Program-made: the position numbers and the translations under genes
Shown: piece by piece, positions 44,777 to 52,850 of the stretch
Numbering within the stretch: position 1 is the stretch's first letter
Layout: every line of letters starts with the position of its first letter
DNA from: Rheinheimera aquimaris
GTDB taxonomy: Bacteria > Pseudomonadota > Gammaproteobacteria > Enterobacterales > Alteromonadaceae
DNA length: 64,000 nt
Reading direction: 5' to 3'
NCBI RefSeq assembly: GCF_020531985.1
Contig: NZ_JAJAVQ010000003.1
Coordinates: 124,001-188,000, forward strand
The notes under the pieces: model-generated
Told to the model about the DNA's origin: nothing
Seen by the model: the letters and a program-made list of their open reading frames with translations, nothing else
Database searches by the model: none

Positions 44777-45841
44777 ATGCGTAAAATAATACATATCGAC
44801 ATGGATTGCTTTTTTGCAGCGGTAGAAATGCGTGATAACCCTACTCTGCGTCACATCCCACTGGCTATCGGTGGGTCAAGGCAAAGCCGTGGCGTCATAT
44901 CAACCTGTAACTATCCGGCTCGGGCGTTTGGCGTACGCTCTGCCATGCCAACAGGGCAGGCACTGAAGCTGTGCCCACACCTGACCTTATTAAATGGCAA
45001 CATGGAAAAGTATAAGACGGCCAGCAGACAGATCCGCAGTATTTTCCAGCGTTACACCGAACATATTGAGCCGTTATCGCTGGATGAAGCTTACCTGGAT
45101 GTCAGTGATTGCTCATTGCATCACGGCAGTGCCACCAGAATAGCGGAAGATATCCGCAGAAGTATTTATACTGAGACAGGTTTGACAGCCTCAGCTGGCG
45201 TAGCGCCAAATAAATTTCTGGCGAAAATTGCCAGCGATGAAAATAAGCCAGACGGGCTTTTTGTGATAACCCCGGATCAGGTTGACGGCTTTGTTAAAAC
45301 CTTGCCTTTAAAGCGGCTACCCGGTGTGGGTAGTAAAACGGCTGAGCGGTTAAGTCAGTTAGGTTTACATTACTGCGCCGACATCGCCAATGCGCCGTTA
45401 CCACTTTTGGTTAAACACTTTGGCAGCCTGGCAGATAGCTTACTTAAACGCAGCCAAGGCATTGATGAAAGGCCAGTGTTTAAAAATGAACAACGCAAAT
45501 CGCTGGGTGTGGAACGCACACTGGAACAAGACTTACTGCACTATACCGAATGTGTTGAAGCCATCAGCCAGCTTTTACCGCAATTACAACGCAGGCTTGA
45601 ACACTACAGCACAACGGCCGCCGGACGGGCCGCTCCAATACACAAAGTTGGTGTTAAATTAAAGTTCAGTGATTTTCGGCAAACTACCGTTGAAAAACAG
45701 GGCCAACCACTACAACTGGATAAACTACTTCCACTACTGGATGAAGCCTGGCAACGCAGACAGCAACAAGGGGTAAGATTAATCGGTTTGCATATCGGGT
45801 TTAAGACAGAGCATTTGCAACAATTAACATTGCCGTTTTAA
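44777..45841 (+). CDS. dinB: DNA polymerase IV (Y-family)
   Basis: 354 residues. D8 in HIDMDCFFAAVE and D103-E104 in SLDEAYLDV are the catalytic metal ligands. A helix-hairpin-helix in the thumb (KRLPGVGSKTAERLSQLG, about 175-192) is followed by the little-finger domain (about 235-340). The C terminus is LTLPF, which may bind the beta clamp (QLTLPF). It is an error-prone translesion polymerase expressed in the SOS response, in line with the LexA box upstream. It is monocistronic. Confidence 0.96.
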   Translation: MRKIIHIDMDCFFAAVEMRDNPTLRHIPLAIGGSRQSRGVISTCNYPARAFGVRSAMPTGQALKLCPHLTLLNGNMEKYKTASRQIRSIFQRYTEHIEPLSLDEAYLDVSDCSLHHGSATRIAEDIRRSIYTETGLTASAGVAPNKFLAKIASDENKPDGLFVITPDQVDGFVKTLPLKRLPGVGSKTAERLSQLGLHYCADIANAPLPLLVKHFGSLADSLLKRSQGIDERPVFKNEQRKSLGVERTLEQDLLHYTECVEAISQLLPQLQRRLEHYSTTAAGRAAPIHKVGVKLKFSDFRQTTVEKQGQPLQLDKLLPLLDEAWQRRQQQGVRLIGLHIGFKTEHLQQLTLPF

Positions 45842-45872
45842 AAACCATAAAAGTGTGTCTGTCAGATAACAG

Positions 45873-45894
45873 AAAACCGGCTAAAGCCGGTTTT
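45873..45894. terminator. Bidirectional terminator between dinB and the cold-shock gene
   Basis: AAAACCGGCTAAAGCCGGTTTT: ACCGGC/GCCGGT stem with A and T runs on both sides, 31 bases after dinB and 18 bases after the convergent csp stop. Confidence 0.88.
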
Positions 45895-45912
45895 ATGCAA
45901 GCCTGGCCGGAA

Positions 45913-46125
45913 TTATCCGATAACAGTTACGTTTTCAGCTTGTGGGCCTTTTTGGCCTTCAGTTACTTCGAAAGTAACTTTCTGACCTTCAACTAAAGTT
46001 TTACGGCCGGTACCGTTGATCGCGCGGAAGTGAACGAAAACATCCTTACCACCTTCACGCTCCAGGAAACCGTAACCTTTTTCTTCGTTGAACCACTTAA
46101 CTGAACCGGAAATTAACTGTGACAT
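45913..46125 (-). CDS. CspA-family cold-shock protein
   Basis: 70 residues, a single cold-shock (OB-fold) domain. RNP1 is present as KGYGFLERE (KGFGFI in E. coli CspA) and RNP2 as DVFVHF. It begins [15 protein letters not shown] and ends [10 protein letters not shown]. It binds single-stranded RNA and DNA and melts mRNA structure. Which Csp paralogue this is (cold-induced or constitutive) cannot be told from the protein. The predicted promoter at 46217-46245 gives a leader of about 85 bases, shorter than the classical 160-base cspA leader. Confidence 0.95.
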   Translation of the reverse strand: MSQLISGSVKWFNEEKGYGFLEREGGKDVFVHFRAINGTGRKTLVEGQKVTFEVTEGQKGPQAENVTVIG

Positions 46126-46151
46126 AACACTCTCTTACATTAACTAATTTT

Positions 46152-46165
46152 GCCAGCTCGCTGGC
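46152..46165 (-). repeat. Small hairpin in the csp 5' leader
   Basis: GCCAGC-GA-GCTGGC: a 5- to 6-bp GC-rich stem with a 2- to 4-base loop, 26 bases before the csp start. It may be part of a cold-sensitive leader structure. Confidence 0.4.
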
Positions 46166-46216
46166 GACTTAAATATTACCGGCCAAAGCAGTTGACGAGT
46201 ATATATTTTCGCCCTC

Positions 46217-46245
46217 ATTATCAGTTAAGCCATATAAGGGGTCAA
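46217..46245 (-). promoter_or_regulatory. Predicted sigma-70 promoter of the cold-shock gene
   Basis: Read on the minus strand: TTGACC, 17 bases, GATAAT. This is 5/6 matches in each hexamer and ideal spacing. Transcription should start near 46209. Confidence 0.7.
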
Positions 46246-46263
46246 TAACCTTGCCAGCCGCAC

Positions 46264-46277
46264 AGAAAATATTTTCT
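46264..46277. repeat. 14-bp perfect palindrome AGAAAATATTTTCT upstream of csp
   Basis: Located 19 bases upstream of the predicted -35 of the cold-shock gene. AT-rich palindromes arise by chance more easily than GC-rich ones, so a regulator site is possible but unproven. Confidence 0.3.
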
Positions 46278-46391
46278 TTCTGACCGCATCAGTAACCTGT
46301 ACTACGTTACTGATTACCCTGTTGCTACTGTTTGCAGTAACAACTTTGTCAGTGTAGCGCATTAATGGCGAAAAAATAATCAACTTGAAAT

Positions 46392-47717
46392 TTATTTTTG
46401 CTTGCGTTTTACCGGCAGTGAACCGTCATCCCCGCCCTGGAAAAACGCAGGTTTGGCCGAAGGTTTCTTTGTTGTTTTCTTTGACGCTTTCAAGCTGTCA
46501 GTTTTCTTCTTAGTTGCAGCCACCTTGGCCGGCATCTTACTGGTTTTAGCTTTACCATCAAATTTCGCCTGTAACCCCTCTACCACACTGTACTCTGTGG
46601 CTTGACGCAGAAAAGCTTCAATTCTTGTCAGCGCTGCGATGTCTTTGGGGCCGACAAGTGAAATAGCCTCACCTTTCATACCGGCACGGCCTGTACGACC
46701 AATACGGTGCACGTACTCTTCGGCATGTTTTGGCAGGTCAAAGTTGATAACGTGAGAGACCTGCAATAAGTCCAAGCCCCGTGACGCCAGATCAGTTGTC
46801 ACCAACACCTGATACTTACATGAGGCAAAAGCCTGCATCACGCTGTTACGGCTGCTTTGTGACAACTTACCGCTTAAACCCACAGCTGTTTTTCCCTGCT
46901 GCACGCAAAGCTCTGCTAAACGCTCGGCATCTTCACGTGTTGCGGTGAAGATAATCAGCTGCTTCATCGCATCCTGTTTTAAGAAATGCTGTAGTAAGGC
47001 CTCTTTATGTGTCAGGTGATCTGCCAGATAAAAACGCTGGCTGATGTCCTGATGCTGTTGGTGAGCCGTTCCAACCGCGACCCGGTAAGGATTTTTCAAT
47101 AAAGCCAGCGCCAGCTCATCAACGTCAGCATGCTCGAGGGTTGCCGAAAATAATAAGGTTTGCCGCAGTCTGTGATCGGCAGCTTTATTAATGGTGGTTA
47201 GCTGGGGCAAAAAGCCTAAATCCAGCATGCGGTCAGCTTCATCAAGGATCAGCATTTCCAGGCCATTAATAAACACTGATTTGTGCTCAAGGTGATCAAC
47301 AAAACGGCCTGGAGTCGCGACGATAATCGCAGGCTCACGTTTGAGCAGTTTTTCCTGGTCATTAAAGTTTTCACCACCGACAATCAGCGCTGACGTTAAG
47401 GGAGTATTTGCCACAAAAAGCCGTAACTGCGCATAAACCTGCCTGGCTAATTCACGTGTAGGAGCAAGAATTAGTGCTCTGGCATCACGTTTTGACAATG
47501 GGCGACTTTTTAATAAGCGCTGCATCATAGGCAACAGGTACGCCAGGGTTTTACCTGAACCGGTTTGCGAGGAAACAATTAAATCCCGTCCAACCATAAC
47601 CGCCGGGATAGCTTCCTGCTGGATCTCTGTAGGTTTGACAAAACCCAGATGCTGTACCGAGCGCATCAACCTGGGATCAAGCGACAAATCATTAAATGGC
47701 AAAATGAACCTCTTCAA
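46392..47717 (-). CDS. DEAD-box RNA helicase
   Basis: 441 residues with all core motifs in order: Q motif (FVKPTEIQQEAIP), Walker A SSQTGSGKT (about 49-57), PTRELA, GG, TPGR, DEAD (LDEADRMLDLGFLPQ), SAT, then the second RecA domain with ARGxD-like ASRGLDLLQVSHVINFD and HRIGRTGR. The tail (about 385-441) is Lys/Ala-rich and ends in a basic cluster, as in RhlE-like helicases that bind rRNA or mRNA decay partners. It acts in ribosome assembly or RNA turnover; the exact role is unknown. It is divergent from the DUF2058 gene. Confidence 0.94.
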   Translation of the reverse strand: MKRFILPFNDLSLDPRLMRSVQHLGFVKPTEIQQEAIPAVMVGRDLIVSSQTGSGKTLAYLLPMMQRLLKSRPLSKRDARALILAPTRELARQVYAQLRLFVANTPLTSALIVGGENFNDQEKLLKREPAIIVATPGRFVDHLEHKSVFINGLEMLILDEADRMLDLGFLPQLTTINKAADHRLRQTLLFSATLEHADVDELALALLKNPYRVAVGTAHQQHQDISQRFYLADHLTHKEALLQHFLKQDAMKQLIIFTATREDAERLAELCVQQGKTAVGLSGKLSQSSRNSVMQAFASCKYQVLVTTDLASRGLDLLQVSHVINFDLPKHAEEYVHRIGRTGRAGMKGEAISLVGPKDIAALTRIEAFLRQATEYSVVEGLQAKFDGKAKTSKMPAKVAATKKKTDSLKASKKTTKKPSAKPAFFQGGDDGSLPVKRKQK

Positions 47718-47849
47718 CCTTAAATTACCGCTATATGATAACCGAAGCTGACAAATTGAGTTAGTTTGATTTATTTACCTTCAGCGTTTGCGTTACTATA
47801 GATAACTATCGTATATCCCCCAACCGCTATTGTATGAGCAGAGTTAGTT

Positions 47850-48383
47850 ATGAGTAATGCGCTGAAAGAGCAACTGTTAAAGGCCGGGTTAGCCGATGCA
47901 AAAAAACTCAAAGCCGTTAAAAAAGAAAAACATAAACAAAAAGTGCAGGCTAGTAAAAACCAGCCTGTTGTGAATGAAGCCAGTATGTTGGCAGAGCAAA
48001 AACGCCAGCAGCAGGTTGAACGTGACAAGCAACTTAATCAGCAGAAACAGGCTGCTCTGCAGCAAAAAGCCATTGCTGCTCAGGTAAAACAATTAATTGG
48101 GAATAACACAATTAAAGCTAACGGTGAAGTTGGTTATAACTTCACGGACGGTAAACTGGTTAAACGGCTGTATGTGAGCAGTCGGCAACATGATGAATTA
48201 AGCCGCGGTTTACTGGCCATAGCCAAACAAGACGAGCAGTACTATCTGGTACCTACGGCAGTTGCAGAGAAAATTACTCAACGTCAGGCAGAAAGCATCG
48301 TCGTGCTCAATGCGAAACAACAGCAGGAAGATGAAGATGATCCCTATGCTGACTTTAAAATTCCTGATGATCTGATGTGGTAG
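47850..48383 (+). CDS. DUF2058 (YaiL-like) nucleoprotein-type protein
   Basis: 177 residues. The N-terminal 70 residues are highly basic and coiled-coil-like (LKEQLLKAGLADAKKLKAVKKEKHKQ). The C-terminal part (about 80-177) has the DUF2058 landmarks: YNFTDGKLVKRLYVS, QHDELSRGLLAIA, YYLVPTAVAEKI and the terminal DDPYADFKIPDDLMW. The family is found across gammaproteobacteria and has been annotated as a nucleoprotein or polysaccharide synthesis-related protein without proof. It lies divergent from the DEAD-box helicase gene, which fits a nucleic-acid-related role, and 11 bases before a GNAT gene. Confidence 0.88.
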   Translation: MSNALKEQLLKAGLADAKKLKAVKKEKHKQKVQASKNQPVVNEASMLAEQKRQQQVERDKQLNQQKQAALQQKAIAAQVKQLIGNNTIKANGEVGYNFTDGKLVKRLYVSSRQHDELSRGLLAIAKQDEQYYLVPTAVAEKITQRQAESIVVLNAKQQQEDEDDPYADFKIPDDLMW

Positions 48384-48394
48384 CCGCTTAGGCA

Positions 48395-48928
48395 ATGACA
48401 ACAATGGTATTGCAGTTGGCGCTGGCCAATATTGCTGAAATGCAGCTGTTGCAAAGCTGGTTTCATTCCGCCGATGAGCAGCAGAGTTGGGGCGGAGACA
48501 ACTTTGACTACCCTTGCTCTGAGTTACGCTTTCTGGAGTTGCTTTGCCGCACAGGAACACAGAGTTACAGTTTGCTCAACACACTGACTGGTCAACTGGT
48601 TGGCTTCGGTCAGATCTGTGACCGCTTTGGCTGCCATCATCTGGCGCGGCTAGTCATTGCACCTGATGCCAGAGGCCAGGGCCTGGCTAAAGTTCTTATC
48701 GCAGAATTGATAATACAGGCCTTACAGCAGCAACTGCGAACAATTTCGTTGTATGTGCACCGCCATAACAGCATTGCGGTTCAATGCTATCAAAGTCTTG
48801 GTTTTATGCTCAGCCCTCCACCTGAACAGGAGAACATACGACTCTATTTTATGACACTACAAGCGGAACAAGCGCTACAGTGCGCTAACAACTACCTGCT
48901 GCAAAGTCATATATCGTCTGCGCGCTGA
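48395..48928 (+). CDS. GNAT family N-acetyltransferase
   Basis: 177 residues in the GNAT order. Motif A RLVIAPDARGQGLAKVLIAELI carries the R/Q-x-x-G-x-A acetyl-CoA loop (RGQGLA). The neighbouring ISLYVHRHNSIAVQCYQSLGFML is motif B. The N-terminal segment LLQSWFHSADEQQSWGG resembles alanine/glycine-type or small-molecule acetyltransferases. The substrate is unknown. The gene starts 11 bases after the DUF2058 stop, so the pair is likely co-transcribed. Its 3' end overlaps the convergent methyltransferase gene by 22 bases. Confidence 0.88.
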   Translation: MTTMVLQLALANIAEMQLLQSWFHSADEQQSWGGDNFDYPCSELRFLELLCRTGTQSYSLLNTLTGQLVGFGQICDRFGCHHLARLVIAPDARGQGLAKVLIAELIIQALQQQLRTISLYVHRHNSIAVQCYQSLGFMLSPPPEQENIRLYFMTLQAEQALQCANNYLLQSHISSAR

Positions 48929-49647
48929 CATGCACTCACCCCCTTTACCTGCTGCGCGAAAGTGGGTTTCAACTGCCATTTTGGCCGGATTGGCGTTAAT
49001 GGTAATTCGCGCTTACGCGCAACGATAATGTAGCTTGAAGCAAAATAACTGAAATAGCGTTCTGTCCATTGCTGCAACACCCCCTCGTTATGCTCACGAG
49101 CCACCATCGCAGAACAGAAAAAGCGTTGCTCTGACAATATTTCAAAACCAACCAGATGTAGCCAGTCTTTTACCCGTGAAACACTGAAGAAACGGCCCTG
49201 CCAGGGGTAACGGCGTCTCAACGCGGGCCAGCATTTTAACAAGCCCACCATACTGTAAGGATTGATACCAGTAAGCAGCAGGTATCCGTCTGAGCGCAGT
49301 ACCCTGTGAGCCTCGCGCACAACATGATGCGGGTCTGGCGTGAATTCCAGATTGTGACTCAATAGCACTGCATCTACACCGTTCTCGCAAAAAGGCAGTG
49401 CATCCGCTTCGGCCTGCAACATTAGCCCTGCGCTGGAGCGCCCAACAGCAATGTGGTGCTGAACTTTGCACCCTGAGGTATCGAGCTGGCAGCTCAGATC
49501 GCCAACTTTTAGCAGGTAATAGCCGAATATCTTCTGCCACCAAGGCTGCAACACATTGACGATAGCCTGGTTCAAGGCTTCGCCCTGGCTAAACTGCTGC
49601 CAATCTGATGGATAAGCCTGGTCTTTTTCGCTTAACGCCGGTTTCAT
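48907..49647 (-). CDS. Class I SAM-dependent methyltransferase (YafS-like)
   Basis: 246 residues. The methyltransferase domain runs about 45-190. The usual SAM motif I is replaced by a less canonical stretch (CKVQHHIAVGRSSAGLMLQAEADALPF), and a strong motif IV/post-I region follows (GVDAVLLSHNLEFTPDPHHVVREAHRVLRSDGYLLLTGINPYS). Members near gloB in enterobacteria (YafS) have the same position and are uncharacterised. It is divergent from gloB with 30 bases between. The weakened motif I makes an inactive or altered cofactor site possible. The gene's last 22 bases overlap the GNAT gene. Confidence 0.82.
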   Translation of the reverse strand: MKPALSEKDQAYPSDWQQFSQGEALNQAIVNVLQPWWQKIFGYYLLKVGDLSCQLDTSGCKVQHHIAVGRSSAGLMLQAEADALPFCENGVDAVLLSHNLEFTPDPHHVVREAHRVLRSDGYLLLTGINPYSMVGLLKCWPALRRRYPWQGRFFSVSRVKDWLHLVGFEILSEQRFFCSAMVAREHNEGVLQQWTERYFSYFASSYIIVARKRELPLTPIRPKWQLKPTFAQQVKGVSACQRADDI

Positions 49648-49677
49648 GCTAAATTACAACCCGGATCCATTAACATT

Positions 49678-50454
49678 ATGATCACTATGTTTCAGATTAC
49701 ACCTATACCTGCCTTTGAGGATAACTATATTTGGGCGTTATGTCAGCCGCAGAACAAACACTGCCTGATTGTTGATCCCGGCGAATCCGATAATGTACTG
49801 CAATATCTGGCGAAGCACCAACTACAACTGGATACCATCCTTATAACACATCACCATGCCGATCATACCGGCGGCATTATGGTGTTGAAACAACACTACC
49901 CAGACGTTAGGGTTATTGGCCCGGCCGCCGAACAACACCGAATACCGGGGCTAACACAAACGGTGAAAGATGGCGATAGAATAATATTGGCGGCCTTTGA
50001 CCTGACTTTCGAGGTAATAGCAGTACCAGGACATACGCTGGGCCATGTTGCTTATTATTCAGCGCCGGTTTTGTTTTGCGGTGATACCTTATTCAGCGCC
50101 GGTTGTGGCCGATTATTTGAGGGCACACCGGAACAGATGTGGCACTCTCTGAACAAACTGAGTGCGCTTGCCGACGACACTCAGGTCTATTGCACACATG
50201 AATACACTATCGCAAATCTGAAGTTTGCCCTCAGTGCCGAACCAACTAACACGGCGTTAGTCGAATATGCGGGGCATTGTGCCCGTTTACGTAAAAAAAA
50301 TGCTCCTACTCTGCCATCAATGCTGAAGACAGAAAAGCTGGTGAATCCCTTTTTACGTTGCGATAACAAAGTATTACAGCGAAGTTGGCAGCAAGATTCT
50401 GCACTTGGCCTGTTTACAGCGTTAAGAGCGGCTAAAGACCAGTTTAAAGGTTGA
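49678..50454 (+). CDS. gloB: Hydroxyacylglutathione hydrolase (glyoxalase II)
   Basis: 258 residues of the metallo-beta-lactamase fold. THHHADHTGG places the metal ligands H58, H60, D62 and H63. Further ligands are in VPGHTLGHVAYY and LFCGDTLFSAGCGRLFEG, and the C-terminal HAGH domain has the usual KNAPTLPS and N-F-L-R stretch. It hydrolyses S-D-lactoylglutathione to D-lactate and glutathione. The start may also be ATG 49687 (MFQITPIPAF), as in many GloB proteins; no strong SD favours either. The gene order gloB-mltD matches E. coli (convergent there, co-directional here). Confidence 0.95.
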   Translation: MITMFQITPIPAFEDNYIWALCQPQNKHCLIVDPGESDNVLQYLAKHQLQLDTILITHHHADHTGGIMVLKQHYPDVRVIGPAAEQHRIPGLTQTVKDGDRIILAAFDLTFEVIAVPGHTLGHVAYYSAPVLFCGDTLFSAGCGRLFEGTPEQMWHSLNKLSALADDTQVYCTHEYTIANLKFALSAEPTNTALVEYAGHCARLRKKNAPTLPSMLKTEKLVNPFLRCDNKVLQRSWQQDSALGLFTALRAAKDQFKG

Positions 50455-50509
50455 CTTGCAATCAGGGGCTGAACAGGTAACATTCGTACTTTTAGACAGG
50501 AATGATGTA

Positions 50510-52117
50510 ATGCTTTTAAGAATTTCTGCTGTGGCTGCAGCCGTTTTACTCGCAGGATGCGTCAGTAATAATTCCTCTGTTGAACCGGAGCAGGCTGAAA
50601 AAACGCCAGTGGTGAAAACCAACAGCAAACCAGCAGACTTTCATAAACAAGCCGCCAGTGCTGAACAAATAGCTTACCGTTTATGGAACCAAAACACCGG
50701 CAATGTCGAGGAACAGCTCCCTGACGCGACTGAGCTGGAAGATTTATGGCAGCGTATCCAGTTTCAATTAACTTTTAACGTGCCGCAAACCAGGCCTATC
50801 GTAGAGCAGCGTAACTTTTACAGCAGCCATCAGGCCTACCTGGATCGCGTAGCTGGCAGAGCTCAACCTTTTTTACATTACATCGTTCAGGAACTTGAAA
50901 AGCGTAACATGCCGCTGGAACTGGCATTACTCCCTATTGTCGAAAGCGCTTTTGACCCTTTTGCTTACTCACATGCCGCTGCTGCAGGCATGTGGCAGTT
51001 TATGCCCGCGACCGGTAAACGTTTTGGCTTAAAACAGAATTTTTGGTATGACGGCCGGCGTGACGTGATCGCGTCAACCAGAGCGGCACTTGATTACTTA
51101 CAGTATTTGCATGACAAACTCGAAGGTGACTGGCTAAATGCCATCGCAGCATATAACTCAGGTGAAGGGCGGATTTTAAATGCGATTAAACGTAACAAAA
51201 AACGACGCCTACCAACTGATTTCTGGTCGCTCGACTTACCCGCCGAAACCACAGCTTATGTCCCTAAGTTACTGGCATTAGTCGATATTCTAAAACGTCC
51301 GGACGAGTTTGATATTGTCTGGAAGTTCATTGCTAACGAACCAAAAATAGATGTTGTTGAGATTAAAACCCAGATAGACCTGGCCATCGCTGCCGAAATG
51401 GCTGGTATGAATGTTTCCGAATTACAGGCATTGAATCCGGGCTTTAACCAGTGGGCGACCGACCCTGATGGCCCTCATTATCTGGTACTGCCAAGGCAAC
51501 AGGTACCGGCATTTCAGCAAAAGTTGTCACAAGCAACCAGCCAACAGTTATTGCGCTGGAAACGATATATCGTGGCCAAAGGTGATACGCTTGGCAAAAT
51601 TGCGCAGCAACACAACAGCAATATTGCAGCCTTACAGCGCATCAATAAGCTTTCGGGTAATACCATTCGTCTGGGCCAGGCGCTATTAATCCCTGTTGCA
51701 GCCGACAATGAAAGTAACTACGAATTAAGCGCTCCTAATCGTATAGCTAAAGCGCAACAGCAAAACAGTGGTAACAGGGTAGACTATACTGTGCAGCAGG
51801 GCGATACGTTATGGGATATCAGTCGCGAACATAAAGTTACCGTAGAACAGTTGACGAAATGGAACAACATTGCGAAACGTTCAGCACTAAAACCGGGGCA
51901 AAAATTGGCGATCTGGCAGCAGGACAGCACGGCATCAGTTGCTGGTGTGTCCCGCACTGTGAACTATAAAGTGCGTAAGGGCGACTCACTGGCACGAATA
52001 GCACAGCGGTTTAGTGTAACAGTATCCGATATTGTAAAGTGGAATAAAATTGATACGAATAACTATCTGCAACCGGGACAGCAGCTCAAATTGTTGTTAA
52101 ATATTACTCAGGTATAA
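50510..52117 (+). CDS. mltD: Membrane-bound lytic murein transglycosylase D with three LysM domains
   Basis: 535 residues from ATG 50510, which opens a lipoprotein signal ending LLAGC (C17), with AGG eight bases upstream. The SLT domain (about 115-260) has the catalytic E145 in LPIVESAFDP and the FMPATGKRFGL and YNSGEGRILNA motifs. Three LysM peptidoglycan-binding repeats follow at about 353-398, 424-468 and 484-530 (each YxVxxGDTL/S-type). It cleaves the MurNAc-GlcNAc bond with formation of 1,6-anhydro-MurNAc. E. coli MltD has two LysM repeats; three is a modest extension. Confidence 0.93.
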   Translation: MLLRISAVAAAVLLAGCVSNNSSVEPEQAEKTPVVKTNSKPADFHKQAASAEQIAYRLWNQNTGNVEEQLPDATELEDLWQRIQFQLTFNVPQTRPIVEQRNFYSSHQAYLDRVAGRAQPFLHYIVQELEKRNMPLELALLPIVESAFDPFAYSHAAAAGMWQFMPATGKRFGLKQNFWYDGRRDVIASTRAALDYLQYLHDKLEGDWLNAIAAYNSGEGRILNAIKRNKKRRLPTDFWSLDLPAETTAYVPKLLALVDILKRPDEFDIVWKFIANEPKIDVVEIKTQIDLAIAAEMAGMNVSELQALNPGFNQWATDPDGPHYLVLPRQQVPAFQQKLSQATSQQLLRWKRYIVAKGDTLGKIAQQHNSNIAALQRINKLSGNTIRLGQALLIPVAADNESNYELSAPNRIAKAQQQNSGNRVDYTVQQGDTLWDISREHKVTVEQLTKWNNIAKRSALKPGQKLAIWQQDSTASVAGVSRTVNYKVRKGDSLARIAQRFSVTVSDIVKWNKIDTNNYLQPGQQLKLLLNITQV

Positions 52118-52127
52118 AGGTGCGCCG

Positions 52128-52625
52128 ATGTTTAACCACCCGCTAGTCCGATATCTGATTCTGTTTACCGGCTTGTTGCTGTTTAGCGCAACAAGTGATG
52201 CTCAGTTTGATATCTCCGGGGAAGGAAAGGTGTATCTGGCCACAGGGAAGAGCCAGGAATTTGATTTTGGCTTCAGTTACTTCCGCCAGGAAGGCAGCTA
52301 CCGTTTTATCGTCGGGCGCCATACGCTGACTGTCCAGTCTGTACCGCAGAAATATTCCCTGGCGCTAATCTTACAAAATGATGAGCAGGTCTGGGTGCCG
52401 GACTTTATTAACGAACCCATTAATGGCTTTGAAGTGACCATAGACGACTATGTGATAAAGCTGTATCAGGATAGTGAAGCCACTAACGCCAAAGGCAAGT
52501 TTGTTTTACAGCTTAACGATGAACAGTTTCACTTTAGCCGCGGCCCCGGTCAGATAAATTTTTTGTTTACCGAGGACGGCATAAAGGATGTTCGTGTTGA
52601 AGGGATGTTTAAACCACGCCGCTAA
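52128..52625 (+). CDS. Hypothetical exported protein
   Basis: 165 residues. The N terminus is a signal peptide (PLVRYLILFTGLLLFSATSDA, cleaved near residue 25). The rest is rich in beta strands (GEGKVYLATGKSQEFDFGFSYF, RFIVGRHTLTVQSV) and aromatic residues, as in a small periplasmic beta-sandwich. No family is recognised. It begins ten bases behind mltD and may be co-transcribed; that link to peptidoglycan turnover is only suggestive. It is convergent with a small membrane-protein gene (2 bases between stops). Confidence 0.65.
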   Translation: MFNHPLVRYLILFTGLLLFSATSDAQFDISGEGKVYLATGKSQEFDFGFSYFRQEGSYRFIVGRHTLTVQSVPQKYSLALILQNDEQVWVPDFINEPINGFEVTIDDYVIKLYQDSEATNAKGKFVLQLNDEQFHFSRGPGQINFLFTEDGIKDVRVEGMFKPRR

Positions 52626-52627
52626 AG

Positions 52628-52840
52628 CTAATCGGGTTCTTTTTGCAGCTGCAGTGCAGATAGTGTACCTGATGCAATACACAGTAATGGCGCAACCAAT
52701 GTCAAAAGCCAGCCTGCCTGCAGGCTGACGCCATGCCACCACGCATAACATGCCGCAGTCAGTTGAAACACTATTCCAAATAACCCGGCATAAACCAGGG
52801 CGCGATTAAGCGCCCTTTTAGGTAATGTAAACATTTTCAT
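52628..52840 (-). CDS. Small two-helix membrane protein downstream of cheV
   Basis: 70 residues with two hydrophobic helices (about 14-36 and 42-62) and a basic N terminus. This suggests a small inner-membrane protein with both ends inside. No family is recognised. The SD sequence AGAGG sits just before the ATG and overlaps the stop codon of cheV ten bases upstream, so it is probably translated from the cheV transcript. Confidence 0.55.
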   Translation of the reverse strand: MKMFTLPKRALNRALVYAGLFGIVFQLTAACYAWWHGVSLQAGWLLTLVAPLLCIASGTLSALQLQKEPD

Positions 52841-52850
52841 AAAACAACCT

